A stretch of 64,000 nt of DNA from Entomomonas moraniae (GTDB lineage: Bacteria > Pseudomonadota > Gammaproteobacteria > Pseudomonadales > Pseudomonadaceae): contig NZ_CP029822.1 of assembly GCF_003991975.1 (NCBI RefSeq), forward strand, positions 2,567,648 through 2,631,647, read 5' to 3'. Positions 20,491 through 29,422 of this stretch are shown here, in pieces; the stretch's first letter is position 1; the number at the start of each line of letters is the position of its first letter. The translations under genes were made by a program, and so were the position numbers. The notes beneath the pieces were generated by a model. It was not told the DNA's origin. It saw only the letters and a list, made by a program, of their open reading frames with translations, and made no database searches.

Positions 20491-21654
20491 TTATTTTCCT
20501 GAATTACCTATCGTTTGCGTACCACTCTCAGGAGTTTTCGTAACGTTAGTAGTTTGAGACTGTTCAATAGGATCAACTACAGCTCCTTGTTGAATTTTTT
20601 GCAGTCCCTTAACAATCACTCTATCGTTTTCTTGCAGTCCTTTATTAACTAACCATTGATTATAGTCAGCTACTCTAGATACATCTAAAACTCTTTGTTC
20701 TACTTTATTATCCTTGCCAACAACCATCACAACTGGTTCACCCTTAATATTTCTAGTAACAGCCACTTGGGGGATAAGTATTGCTTTAGGCCTAATGCCT
20801 TCTTTCAAGCTTGCACGCACAAACATACCTGGTAATAACTTGTTATCAGGATTAGGGAAAATTGCCCTTAATGTCACAGCACCCGTAGACTCATTGACAT
20901 AAACCTCAGAGAACTCTAAGCGCCCTTCATGTTGATACGTTGTTCCATCCTCAAGGGAAAGTGAGGTTTTAGCTGCATTCTCACCATCTTTTTCTAACTG
21001 CCCACTAGCTAACTCATCACGCAACGTTAAAATTTCTTTTGAAGGCTGTGTAATATCAACATAGATAGGATCTAGTTGATTAATATTGGTTAACGCATTT
21101 GCTTGGCCTGCTGTTACCAATGCTCCTTCGGTCACTAAAGAACGACTAATATGACCAGATAAAGGAGCTAACACTTTAGTATAGCGTAACCGGACCTGTG
21201 CAGTTTCTAAGTTAGCTTGTGCTGCCAACAATGCTGCTTTTGCATCATCATATTGTTGTTGGCTGACTGCTTTTGTAGAAACAAGTGCTCTGTAACGTTT
21301 TTCTAATGCTTGTGCAGAGGCCAAATTTGCACGAGCACTTTTGACATTTGCTTGATATATTGCAGGGTCGATTTGGTATAACTGATCCCCTTCTTTAACA
21401 TCACTGCCCTCTTTAAAAAGACGCTTAAGAATAATACCATCGACTTGAGGCCTTACTTCTGCAACACGATAAGCAATTGTTCGCCCTGGTAATTCTCTTG
21501 TTAAAGTATAAGGTTGTGTTTTAACCGTTACCACTTCAACTTTTTGTGGTGAACGATTTTGAGGTTGCTGCGCACCTTTATCACACCCTGTAAGAATTAG
21601 GGCAGCTAACGATAATACGGGAACCCAAATAGAAATAGTTGGTTTAAATTGCAT
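20491..21654 (-). CDS. mexA: RND efflux periplasmic adaptor lipoprotein (MexA-like)
   Basis: A 387-residue membrane fusion protein. A lipoprotein signal ends in ALILTGC, with the lipidated Cys at residue 24 of the chosen start. The beta-barrel, lipoyl and alpha-hairpin regions follow, e.g. LPGRTIAYRVAEVRPQVDG, ANLASAQALEKRYRALVSTKAVSQQQYDDAKAAL and APLSGHISRSLVTEGALV. I use the ATG at 21654, preceded by GAGG at good spacing; a TTG four codons earlier overlaps that site. It is the first gene of a mexA-mexB-oprM operon. No regulator gene is adjacent, unlike mexR beside mexAB in Pseudomonas, but a palindrome lies upstream. Confidence 0.94.
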   Translation of the reverse strand: MQFKPTISIWVPVLSLAALILTGCDKGAQQPQNRSPQKVEVVTVKTQPYTLTRELPGRTIAYRVAEVRPQVDGIILKRLFKEGSDVKEGDQLYQIDPAIYQANVKSARANLASAQALEKRYRALVSTKAVSQQQYDDAKAALLAAQANLETAQVRLRYTKVLAPLSGHISRSLVTEGALVTAGQANALTNINQLDPIYVDITQPSKEILTLRDELASGQLEKDGENAAKTSLSLEDGTTYQHEGRLEFSEVYVNESTGAVTLRAIFPNPDNKLLPGMFVRASLKEGIRPKAILIPQVAVTRNIKGEPVVMVVGKDNKVEQRVLDVSRVADYNQWLVNKGLQENDRVIVKGLQKIQQGAVVDPIEQSQTTNVTKTPESGTQTIGNSGK

Positions 21655-21666
21655 AAAACGCCTCAA

Positions 21667-22003
21667 TTACCTATAGAGGATTAGGTATATAAAATCAGAA
21701 AATCTACAGTAAAAAATAGAGTCCTAACTTTACTTACATTCAACCCTGTTTGTAAATAGTTTTTAGAAATAAACCCAACTTAATATAAGAAAGATTATTT
21801 CAAATAATTACTAATCTGATATTCAAAATAATAGACTAGCGCATTTATACCTTTAGAAAATATAATTGCTACATCAACAAATGAGATCGCAGCATAATAC
21901 CATTATTCAGACTGGATCTTTAAGTGTTTTTTATAAATATACGCTACAAATAACGTAAAAATGTTACACTTTACACAAATTATATCAAAAGGCTAAATGC
22001 ATC
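21667..22003. promoter_or_regulatory. Divergent intergenic region between mexA and DUF2782 gene
   Basis: 337 AT-rich bases without an open reading frame of note. It holds the palindrome described separately near the mexA side, and presumably promoters for both the efflux operon (minus strand) and the lipoprotein pair (plus strand). Nothing else was recognised. Confidence 0.6.
21734..21755. promoter_or_regulatory. Candidate TetR/AcrR-type operator upstream of mexA
   Basis: The imperfect palindrome TTACATTCA-ACCC-TGTTTGTAA matches in 7 of 9 arm positions and lies about 80 bases upstream of the mexA start. Its shape and TTACA/TGTAA arms resemble operators of TetR-family efflux repressors such as AcrR. 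The cognate regulator is not in the neighbourhood; the assignment rests on shape and position only. Confidence 0.45.
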
Positions 22004-22312
22004 ATGAGATTTCTTTTTCCCACCTGCTGCTTACTATTAACGTCGGCCTGCGTTTATAACCCTCAAACACATAACAATAACGATATCAGTGATGAAAATA
22101 CGCCTAATAATGCTGATACTACTATTACAAGGTATCAAGAAGGCGACAAAACAATAGAGGAACAACGTATAAAAGGATTTCTTTATTCCGTCAAGGTTAT
22201 TCCAAAAGAAGGTAAGCCTTACTATTTAATTAATGCTGATGGTGACAATGCAGCATTAAAAAATGCAGGCCCACAGCAAAAAATTCCTTCATGGACTTTA
22301 TTTAATTGGTAG
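22004..22312 (+). CDS. DUF2782 family lipoprotein
   Basis: A 102-residue small lipoprotein: signal peptide MRFLFPTCCLLLTSAC with the likely lipidated Cys at residue 16, a polar linker rich in Asn, Asp and Thr, and the DUF2782 domain in the second half (ITRYQEGDKTIEEQRIKG, LYSVKVIPKEGKPYYLI, and the terminal IPSWTLFNW). The family is widespread in gammaproteobacteria and has no known function. It ends 4 bases before the next lipoprotein gene. Confidence 0.8.
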   Translation: MRFLFPTCCLLLTSACVYNPQTHNNNDISDENTPNNADTTITRYQEGDKTIEEQRIKGFLYSVKVIPKEGKPYYLINADGDNAALKNAGPQQKIPSWTLFNW

Positions 22313-22316
22313 ACTT

Positions 22317-23054
22317 ATGAGATATATCCGCTATCTACTTATTTCTATAACTAGCCTATTATTATGTGGCTGTAGCTATTTTAAGACCACATCACAAAGT
22401 GATGTGGCTCCTTTTTATTGGCAACTTCAACAACCAAACTGTAAAGTGGAAACGCAACAAAATAATAATTGCCCAAATATTACTTATAACGGTCTTAATT
22501 TTAATAAATTCAAAAAACTAAATACGTTAATAGACAATAAGTTCTTACAAATACTCAATGCAGAAAAAACAACAACATTGGAAGAGTATTTAAAAAATAA
22601 CCTAGCAAGAGCTAATAATGGTTATCACCTTAATCTTTCTGTGCAGCTAATGTCTGAAAATGATGTACTTATTGTTCTTATGCTGACATTAGAAGAAATA
22701 CCATCAACAGACCAATATAATGCCCCAAAAGTTAGATTTATAAACTTTGATAAGCATAAACAAAAAGATATTACGTTAAAAGATGCCATCATTACGGATA
22801 AAACAGAAAGTTTTTGGTCAACAGCGCAAATTGCTTATAAACAATGGTTAGAAATTCAACAACTCTTAAATAATGAAACCTACCAAAAAGACTGGCCATT
22901 TATAAAAACCAATAATGCAGCCCTCCTACCAAAACAATTAATGTTAAAATACAGTGGTAATACTTTGGCACCTTATGCTATGGGGGAACCTACGCTATTT
23001 ATTCCTTATGAACAGTTACACGAAATTTTAAAACCAGAATACTTACCCCATTAA
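22317..23054 (+). CDS. Lipoprotein of unknown function (DUF3298/RsiV-like candidate)
   Basis: A 245-residue secreted protein; MRYIRYLLISITSLLLCGC is a lipoprotein signal with Cys at residue 19. The frame extends 18 codons upstream, into the preceding gene, so I use the ATG at 22317, which follows the previous stop directly. The body has mixed alpha/beta sequence, with CPNITYNGLNFNKFKKLNTLIDNKFLQIL near residue 50 and AKPTLFIPYEQLHEILKP-like wording at the C-terminus (APYAMGEPTLFIPYEQL), which fits the DUF3298 pattern of anti-sigma-like and lipoprotein domains. It lies immediately before prlC, as a comparable lipoprotein does in Pseudomonas. The family match is tentative. Confidence 0.65.
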   Translation: MRYIRYLLISITSLLLCGCSYFKTTSQSDVAPFYWQLQQPNCKVETQQNNNCPNITYNGLNFNKFKKLNTLIDNKFLQILNAEKTTTLEEYLKNNLARANNGYHLNLSVQLMSENDVLIVLMLTLEEIPSTDQYNAPKVRFINFDKHKQKDITLKDAIITDKTESFWSTAQIAYKQWLEIQQLLNNETYQKDWPFIKTNNAALLPKQLMLKYSGNTLAPYAMGEPTLFIPYEQLHEILKPEYLPH

Positions 23055-23071
23055 AAATAAAGGTATAAACA

Positions 23072-25123
23072 GTGAATCAAACAAATCCTCTTTTAAGTAA
23101 TTTTGACTTGCCACCTTACTCAAAAATAAAAGCTGAACATGTTGAGCCAGCAGTTGATACTCTTTTAGACACGAATAGGCAAGCAATTAATACCCTGCTA
23201 GAACAAACACCTCCGGTACTAACATGGGAAAATACGGTGTTAGCCCTAGATGAAATAGGAGAGAAACTTGGCCGCGCGTGGAGTCCTGTTAGCCACCTGA
23301 ATGCAGTGATGAATAACGTGGCTTTACGTACAGCCTATGAAGCTTGCCTTCCTAAACTTTCTGAGTATTCGACAGAAATTGGTCAAAACAAACAACTCTT
23401 CGAACGCTATAAAGCGTTACAAAATAGTCCGATAGAAAAAAACTTCTCAATTGCACAACAAACAATTCTCAAACATACATTAAGAGACTTTCATTTATCA
23501 GGGATCGATCTACCACCAGAACAACAACAACGTTATGGTGAAATCCAAACACTACTTTCTGAGCTTAACAGCAAATTCTCTAATCATGTGTTAGATGCCA
23601 CTCAAGCATGGACTAAACATGTGACAGATGAGCAAGTATTAAAGGGAGTACCTGATGATGCAAAGTCACAAATGGCAAAAGCGGCGCAAGCAAAAAACTT
23701 AACTGGTTGGCTAATTAGTCTTGAGTTCCCTTGTTATTATGCTGTCATTACTTATGCTGATGATAGAAACTTGCGTGAAGAAATCTACCAAGCCTATTGT
23801 ACTCGCGCATCTAATCAAGGCCCTATAGCTAATCAATTTGACAATGGCCCTGTCATGGAAGAAATATTATCTTTACGCCATGAACTTGCCAAGCTACTGG
23901 GTTTTAAAAATTATGCCGAGCTCTCTTTAGCAGACAAGATGGCAGAAACACCTTCTCAAGTATTAAGTTTTTTAAATGACCTCGCGACTCGAAGCAAACC
24001 CTTTGCGGAGCAAGACTTAAAAGAACTAAAACAATTTGCAGCAGAGCAAGGTATTAACACTATACAAAGCTGGGATATTAGTTACTTTAGTGAAAAATTA
24101 AGAGAAGCTCGCTACAGTGTTTCGGATGAAGCATTACGCGTGTACTTTCCTATTAATAAAGTACTTTCTGGGTTATTTACGATTGTTAAGGCACTCTATG
24201 ATATCGAAATTTCTGAGTGCTATGATTTTGATACATGGCACCCTAATGTCAGATTATTCGAAATAAAAGAACAAGGAAATACCATTGGCCATTTCTTTTT
24301 TGACTTGTATGCCCGTCCTCATAAAAGAGGGGGAGCCTGGATGGATGGCGTACGTGACCGCTATAAAAACAGTCAACAACAAATAGTCACCCCTGTTGCA
24401 AATTTAGTTTGTAACTTTATGCCTGCAACAGATGGAAAACCCGCATTACTAACCCATGACGAGGTCACTACGTTATTTCATGAGTTCGGTCATGGGCTCC
24501 ATCACATGCTGACACGTATTGAATATTCTGGTGCATCAGGAATAAATGGTGTCCCTTGGGATGCTGTGGAATTACCTAGTCAATTTATGGAAAACTGGTG
24601 CTGGCAAGAAGAAAGCTTAGCACTTATTTCAGGGCACTACGAAACAGGTGAACCATTACCCAAAGACTTATTACAAAAAATGTTAGCCGCTAAAAACTTT
24701 CAAGCAGGCTTTATGATGATAAGGCAGCTTGAGTTCTCTCTATTCGATTTTGAACTGCATACACACTATGATGAAAATCAATCAGTAGAACAAGTGCTTG
24801 CCGATGTAAGAAAGCGTGTTTCTGTTATAATCCCACCAAGTTACAATCGTTTTGCTAATAGCTTTTCACATATTTTTGCAGGGGGCTATGCAGCTGGTTA
24901 CTATAGCTACAAATGGGCAGAATTATTATCAGCAGATGCTTTTTCTCGTTTTGAAGAGGAAGGGATCATGAATCCCCAGACAGGCCGTTTATTTCGTGAA
25001 ACCATTTTAGCAAAAGGAGGCTCAGAAGAACCAATGGATTTATTTATTGAGTTCCGTGGCCGAAAACCCATGATTGAACCATTATTACGTCACTCTGGTT
25101 TTTTACAAGAGATAAATAAATGA
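23072..25123 (+). CDS. prlC: Oligopeptidase A (M3 metallopeptidase)
   Basis: A 683-residue cytosolic zinc peptidase of normal PrlC length. The HEXXH zinc motif is in LFHEFGHGLHHML (first His near residue 470), with the downstream glutamate ligand in PSQFMENWCWQEESL. It breaks down peptides, including signal peptides released from membranes. It starts with GTG, 17 bases after the lipoprotein gene, and overlaps the YheV gene by 4 bases (ATGA), so translation of the two is coupled. The prlC-yheV pair is found in the same order in Pseudomonas. Confidence 0.95.
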   Translation: MNQTNPLLSNFDLPPYSKIKAEHVEPAVDTLLDTNRQAINTLLEQTPPVLTWENTVLALDEIGEKLGRAWSPVSHLNAVMNNVALRTAYEACLPKLSEYSTEIGQNKQLFERYKALQNSPIEKNFSIAQQTILKHTLRDFHLSGIDLPPEQQQRYGEIQTLLSELNSKFSNHVLDATQAWTKHVTDEQVLKGVPDDAKSQMAKAAQAKNLTGWLISLEFPCYYAVITYADDRNLREEIYQAYCTRASNQGPIANQFDNGPVMEEILSLRHELAKLLGFKNYAELSLADKMAETPSQVLSFLNDLATRSKPFAEQDLKELKQFAAEQGINTIQSWDISYFSEKLREARYSVSDEALRVYFPINKVLSGLFTIVKALYDIEISECYDFDTWHPNVRLFEIKEQGNTIGHFFFDLYARPHKRGGAWMDGVRDRYKNSQQQIVTPVANLVCNFMPATDGKPALLTHDEVTTLFHEFGHGLHHMLTRIEYSGASGINGVPWDAVELPSQFMENWCWQEESLALISGHYETGEPLPKDLLQKMLAAKNFQAGFMMIRQLEFSLFDFELHTHYDENQSVEQVLADVRKRVSVIIPPSYNRFANSFSHIFAGGYAAGYYSYKWAELLSADAFSRFEEEGIMNPQTGRLFRETILAKGGSEEPMDLFIEFRGRKPMIEPLLRHSGFLQEINK

Positions 25124-25383
25124 TAACACCTAAGCGATTTATTGCAGGGGCTATTTGCCCCTCCTGTAAAGAAATTGACAAACTTGTCATGTGGTCAGAA
25201 GATAATCTACCTCATAGAGAATGCATGGCCTGCGGCTTCACTGATATTTTTGATGAGCATAAAGAAAAGTCAAACGCCCCTCTCGAGCCGAATACTCGTA
25301 TCACACCACAGGAGTTCATTGCAAAAAAGGAAAAAATCATTCAATTTTTCCCCAACCCTAAACTGAATAGAAAACCACATTGA
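25120..25383 (+). CDS. yheV: YheV family zinc-ribbon protein
   Basis: An 87-residue protein with two CxxC pairs, CPSCKEIDKL near residue 14 and CMACGF near residue 36, forming a putative zinc ribbon, preceded by TPKRFIAGAICPSC, the typical YheV opening. Molecular role is unknown. Overlap with prlC by 4 bases and the same pairing in Pseudomonas support cotranscription. Confidence 0.88.
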   Translation: MITPKRFIAGAICPSCKEIDKLVMWSEDNLPHRECMACGFTDIFDEHKEKSNAPLEPNTRITPQEFIAKKEKIIQFFPNPKLNRKPH

Positions 25384-25565
25384 ATTAATACTATGAAAAT
25401 AAAGCTTTACCTTAATTTTCATAATACTTCAAGCACTACTAAATATTAATGTATTTCATCATAAACTTAGCATTATTATATTAAAATAGTTAAATTTATA
25501 GTGAACCTTATTATCACAAATAGTAAGGTTTATGAATATGGTGCTTATGAGCCTTAAAATATACC

Positions 25566-25886
25566 ATGGAAGTATCAGCTAAAACCTATTTAGAACGTAA
25601 AAATAGTTATATAAAATATTATATCGCCTTTGTTTATCTTTTCTTATACAAATCTCAATCTAATTTTGAGACAAAAAAATCACTTTATGATTTACGAATG
25701 AGTCTCATGTTTGGTATATTCCCTCGTATGCTTTATAGCTTTTTTTTAACAATTTACTTCGTTAGCAAAAAAGCTATATTAATGATTACAGCAACAGTAG
25801 TGTGGTTACTTGCAACTATTATCTTATTATTTATGACTTTACTTAATACAAGTCACAAGATAATTGAGTATACGGTGAGTTGCTAA
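25566..25886 (+). CDS. Small membrane protein, unknown
   Basis: A 106-residue protein with a charged N-terminus and two or three hydrophobic stretches (YIAFVYLFLY near residue 20, MLYSFFLTIYFVSKKA near 58, and ILMITATVVWLLATIILLFMTLL near 72-95). I recognise no family. It precedes the CrbS-like sensor gene by 29 bases on the same strand, so it could share its transcript. Base use is even more AT-rich than around it. It is likely real on length and position but no function can be given. Confidence 0.5.
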   Translation: MEVSAKTYLERKNSYIKYYIAFVYLFLYKSQSNFETKKSLYDLRMSLMFGIFPRMLYSFFLTIYFVSKKAILMITATVVWLLATIILLFMTLLNTSHKIIEYTVSC

Positions 25887-25915
25887 ATTGAAATCTATAT
25901 TGAAAGGATTACTGC

Positions 25916-28900
25916 ATGTTGTGGTATAGTTGTATTATTGTTACGGCACTGGTTATTTACACTATATTACTCTATGGTTCAACCATTTATGCCTCACTAA
26001 ACAATACTAATATTTCATCTCCTTTCCTTAGAAAGCTATTTTATGGGCTGTCTTTTACAGCATATAGTAGTGGCTGGATTTATTTAGGGGCACTTGAGTC
26101 TGCAGATAATGAACCATGGACTTACTTGCCACTTTTCTTAGGCCCCTTTATAGTTTTTATTTTTTTTCATCGTTTTTTTACTAAAATTCTCGTCATTAGT
26201 CATAAAGAAAATATTCCCTCTATCCCTATTTTTTTAGAAAAACGTTATGGTAATTCTAAAGCATTAGCCATTGTCATCACATTGGTGTGCATTATTATTT
26301 TTATCCCTTATATTGCCTTGCAATTAAGGGCTGTTATTACTCTACTTTCTGTCACCCTTGAATACGATAGTGACTACTCAATAACTGCCATTAACTATAT
26401 AGTCCTAGCTGTCACCATATGCCTAGTTTTTTTAATCATTATTATTTCTGGCAGACAAGAAAATCTTGTTCAGAATAAATACAAAAGCTTGTTATTCATT
26501 GCATCAATCAGTGCTTTTTTAAAAGTCATCGCATTTATAGTTATTGCTCTTCTCGCTTGCTATCTATTTTATAAGAGCTTCTCGTCTCAAAACTTAGCCA
26601 TTGATTTTTACTCCATGACTAAATCTATATTTTTTAAAAATTTTAATTTAGCTGAGTTCATATTTCAAACAACAATCTCCATGATGGCTGGTATTTGTAT
26701 TATTTATCTTTTCCAAACCAATATTGCCAAAGAACAAAAGGTAAAAGATTTTTATGCTGCACGGTGGATATTCTTATTTTATTTATTGATTATTGCGCTT
26801 AGTACAATCCCTATTATCATTATTGGTCATTTAATGATTAAAGACATTGGTAATGAGTATTGGCTTATTGTTCTGCCTATATACGAAAAGTCTAGTATAT
26901 TAATCCTTATAACTGTACTAGGAGGTTTTGCGGCCACAGCTGGTACTACTATTGTTTGCTGTTTTTCTCTATCTCGAATAATAAACCAGACTTTTTTTAG
27001 TAACTATTCATTATCGTTGTCTAGCCCCTCTTTCTTTCAACTGCAAACATTTCGTTGGCTATCGATTATTACCATCTTGATGTTAGCGTTCGTTTGTCAC
27101 TTGTGTCTATCTTATCAAACAACATTAAGCGATATTGGCTGGATATCTTTCGCGGGACTTATTCAACTATTTCCAGCAATGCTGGGAGCACTTTATTGGC
27201 GATCGGCTAATAAACAAGGTGTTATCCTCGGTATTTTGCTTGGTATTAGTTTTTGGGCTGCCACATTATTACTTCCATTACTTTTAAAACATGACATTTC
27301 ACAATTTCCTACGAACTCTATTTTAGAATGGATTGCAGAATTACTCCCATTCCATCTGTCTTACATCACTTTTTGTACCACATTGGCTTTCCTTATCAAC
27401 TTCACCGTTTTTTTTACATTTTCATTACTATCAAAAAAACGTGTTGTTGAGTATTGGCAGGCCACAAAATTTATTAACCAAAATGGCTACAAGCAAGGCT
27501 CAAATGCTTTTGTAGTCACGGTAGAAGACTTACTTCTTATTGCCGCTAGATTTATTGGTGATAAAAAGACGTTAACTCTCTTTGAAAACTTTGCAAGAGA
27601 GCAAGAAGTACCATTAGTTTTAAATAATAAAGCAACACCTGAGCTCATTTACTACACAGAGCATTTACTTGCTGAAAAACTCGGAAGCTCAACAGCTAGA
27701 GCGATGGTTGGCTCAGCTATTGAAGGTAAAGAAATGCAAATGGAAGATGTCTTATTAATTGCGGATGAGGCTTCTGAAGTTTTGCGTTTTAACCGCTCTT
27801 TACTACAGGGCGCATTAGAACATATCGATCAAGGAATTAGTGTTATTGACAAATCGTTACAGCTTGTCTTTTGGAACCAAAGTTACATGGATCTATTCGA
27901 TTACCCTGAAGATTTTATAACCGCAGGAAAACCTGTTGGTGATATTATTTATTACAATGCCACAAGGGGTATGTGTGGTTCTGGTACCATCGACGAAATC
28001 GTCATTAAGCGATTAAAATGGTTATCATTAGGCTCCCCCCATAAATCAGAACGTGTATTTCCAAATGGCCGCGTCATTGAGATCATTGGTAATCCAATGC
28101 CAAGTGGTGGATTTGTAACTAGCTTCACTGATATTACCGCCTACCGTGAAGCAGAAAGAAAACTTCAAGAGTCAAATGAGTTGCTAGAACAACGTGTTGA
28201 TGCAAGAACTAAAGAACTTTCTGAGCTTAATACTGCGCTCATAAAAGCAAAAAGCCATGCTGAACAAGCTAATGAATCAAAAACTCGCTTTTTAGCTGCT
28301 GTTAGCCATGATCTAATGCAACCATTAAATGCTGCCAGACTATTTGCATCTTCCCTCTCTCAGGAAGCGCTACCAGCATCGGCAAACTCTCTCATCGATC
28401 ATTTGGAGCTTTCATTATCTTCTGCTGAAGAGCTTATTTCTGATTTATTAGACATATCTCGCTTAGAAAGTGGGCGCATCGTACCAAAAAATGAGACCGT
28501 TTCTTTGGCTATACTATTTGATACCATTAATAAAGAGTTCTCTGCTTTAATACCTGAAGATATTTCATTTAAAGCCCATATTTGCCATGCCTTTGTCAAA
28601 ACAGATGCTAAGCTACTAAAACGAATATTACAAAATTTCCTAACCAATGCCTTTCGCTATGGGGAAGGACGAGTTATCTTAGGTGCGCGACGCTTAAAAG
28701 ACCATATCCGTATTGAAGTATGGGATCAAGGACAAGGAATACCTGAGGATAAGCAAAAAATTATTTTTGAAGAATTTAAACGTTTAGACAGCCATCAGAC
28801 TCGTGCAGAAAAAGGGCTTGGTCTTGGGCTAGCAATCGCTGATGGATTTTGTAAATTATTAAATCATCCAATTGGCGTACGCTCATGGCTAGGAAAAGGT

Positions 28901-29374
28901 AGTGTCTTCAGCGTTACCGTCCCTATTAGCGCGCCGCCTGTGCCGTCCGTTAATAAAAACGCTGATACTCCAGCCCCATCTATGCCTGTGCCTAATACAA
29001 CAGCAATCAATATATTGTGTGTTGATAATGAGGAATCTATTTTAATCGGGATGAAAACACTGCTATCTCGTTGGCAATGCAATGTTATGATAGCGAAAGA
29101 TCAAAAAGAATGCGAAAACATACTTGCTACTGATTTTAAACCACAAATATTACTTATCGACTATCATCTTGATGCCGGCTATACAGGCACAGAACTTATA
29201 AGATGGCTACGTGACTACTTAAAGGCCCCTGAACTTCCAGCGATTATTATTAGTGCAGATAACACACCAGAAATAATAGAAAAACTACAACAAGATAAAT
29301 TAGATTTTATTAAGAAACCCATTAAGCCGGCACAACTAAGAGCTCTTATTAGCCTGCATGTTAACCTAAAATAA
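25916..29374 (+). CDS. crbS: CrbS/MxtR-type Na+/solute symporter-fused hybrid sensor kinase
   Basis: A 1152-residue membrane protein. The first 500 or so residues have about 13 hydrophobic segments like an SLC5 sodium/solute symporter; a short STAC-like helical linker follows (VEDLLLIAARFIGDKKTL near 535), then a PAS_7-type sensor region (about 640-745, GALEHIDQGISVIDKSLQLVFWNQSY), a coiled coil, a HisKA domain with His798 (AVSHDLMQPLNAARL), an HATPase_c domain (DQGQGIPEDKQ, KGLGLGLAIADG) and a C-terminal receiver domain with Asp1082 (ILLIDYHLDAGYTG). Pseudomonas MxtR and Vibrio CrbS have this layout and control acetyl-CoA synthetase through the response regulator CrbR/ErdR. No crbR is adjacent. 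Confidence 0.88.
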   Translation: MLWYSCIIVTALVIYTILLYGSTIYASLNNTNISSPFLRKLFYGLSFTAYSSGWIYLGALESADNEPWTYLPLFLGPFIVFIFFHRFFTKILVISHKENIPSIPIFLEKRYGNSKALAIVITLVCIIIFIPYIALQLRAVITLLSVTLEYDSDYSITAINYIVLAVTICLVFLIIIISGRQENLVQNKYKSLLFIASISAFLKVIAFIVIALLACYLFYKSFSSQNLAIDFYSMTKSIFFKNFNLAEFIFQTTISMMAGICIIYLFQTNIAKEQKVKDFYAARWIFLFYLLIIALSTIPIIIIGHLMIKDIGNEYWLIVLPIYEKSSILILITVLGGFAATAGTTIVCCFSLSRIINQTFFSNYSLSLSSPSFFQLQTFRWLSIITILMLAFVCHLCLSYQTTLSDIGWISFAGLIQLFPAMLGALYWRSANKQGVILGILLGISFWAATLLLPLLLKHDISQFPTNSILEWIAELLPFHLSYITFCTTLAFLINFTVFFTFSLLSKKRVVEYWQATKFINQNGYKQGSNAFVVTVEDLLLIAARFIGDKKTLTLFENFAREQEVPLVLNNKATPELIYYTEHLLAEKLGSSTARAMVGSAIEGKEMQMEDVLLIADEASEVLRFNRSLLQGALEHIDQGISVIDKSLQLVFWNQSYMDLFDYPEDFITAGKPVGDIIYYNATRGMCGSGTIDEIVIKRLKWLSLGSPHKSERVFPNGRVIEIIGNPMPSGGFVTSFTDITAYREAERKLQESNELLEQRVDARTKELSELNTALIKAKSHAEQANESKTRFLAAVSHDLMQPLNAARLFASSLSQEALPASANSLIDHLELSLSSAEELISDLLDISRLESGRIVPKNETVSLAILFDTINKEFSALIPEDISFKAHICHAFVKTDAKLLKRILQNFLTNAFRYGEGRVILGARRLKDHIRIEVWDQGQGIPEDKQKIIFEEFKRLDSHQTRAEKGLGLGLAIADGFCKLLNHPIGVRSWLGKGSVFSVTVPISAPPVPSVNKNADTPAPSMPVPNTTAINILCVDNEESILIGMKTLLSRWQCNVMIAKDQKECENILATDFKPQILLIDYHLDAGYTGTELIRWLRDYLKAPELPAIIISADNTPEIIEKLQQDKLDFIKKPIKPAQLRALISLHVNLK

Positions 29375-29404
29375 AAAAGACATGCTAAACACATATCTTT
29401 TTTA
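29372..29404 (+). terminator. Rho-independent terminator after the sensor kinase gene
   Basis: TAAAAAAGACATG and CATATCTTTTTTA form a 13-bp stem with one mismatch around a short loop, ending in a T run. It also reads as a terminator for the convergent GAPDH gene. Confidence 0.8.
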
Positions 29405-29422
29405 TAGCAAAATAGTTAATCC

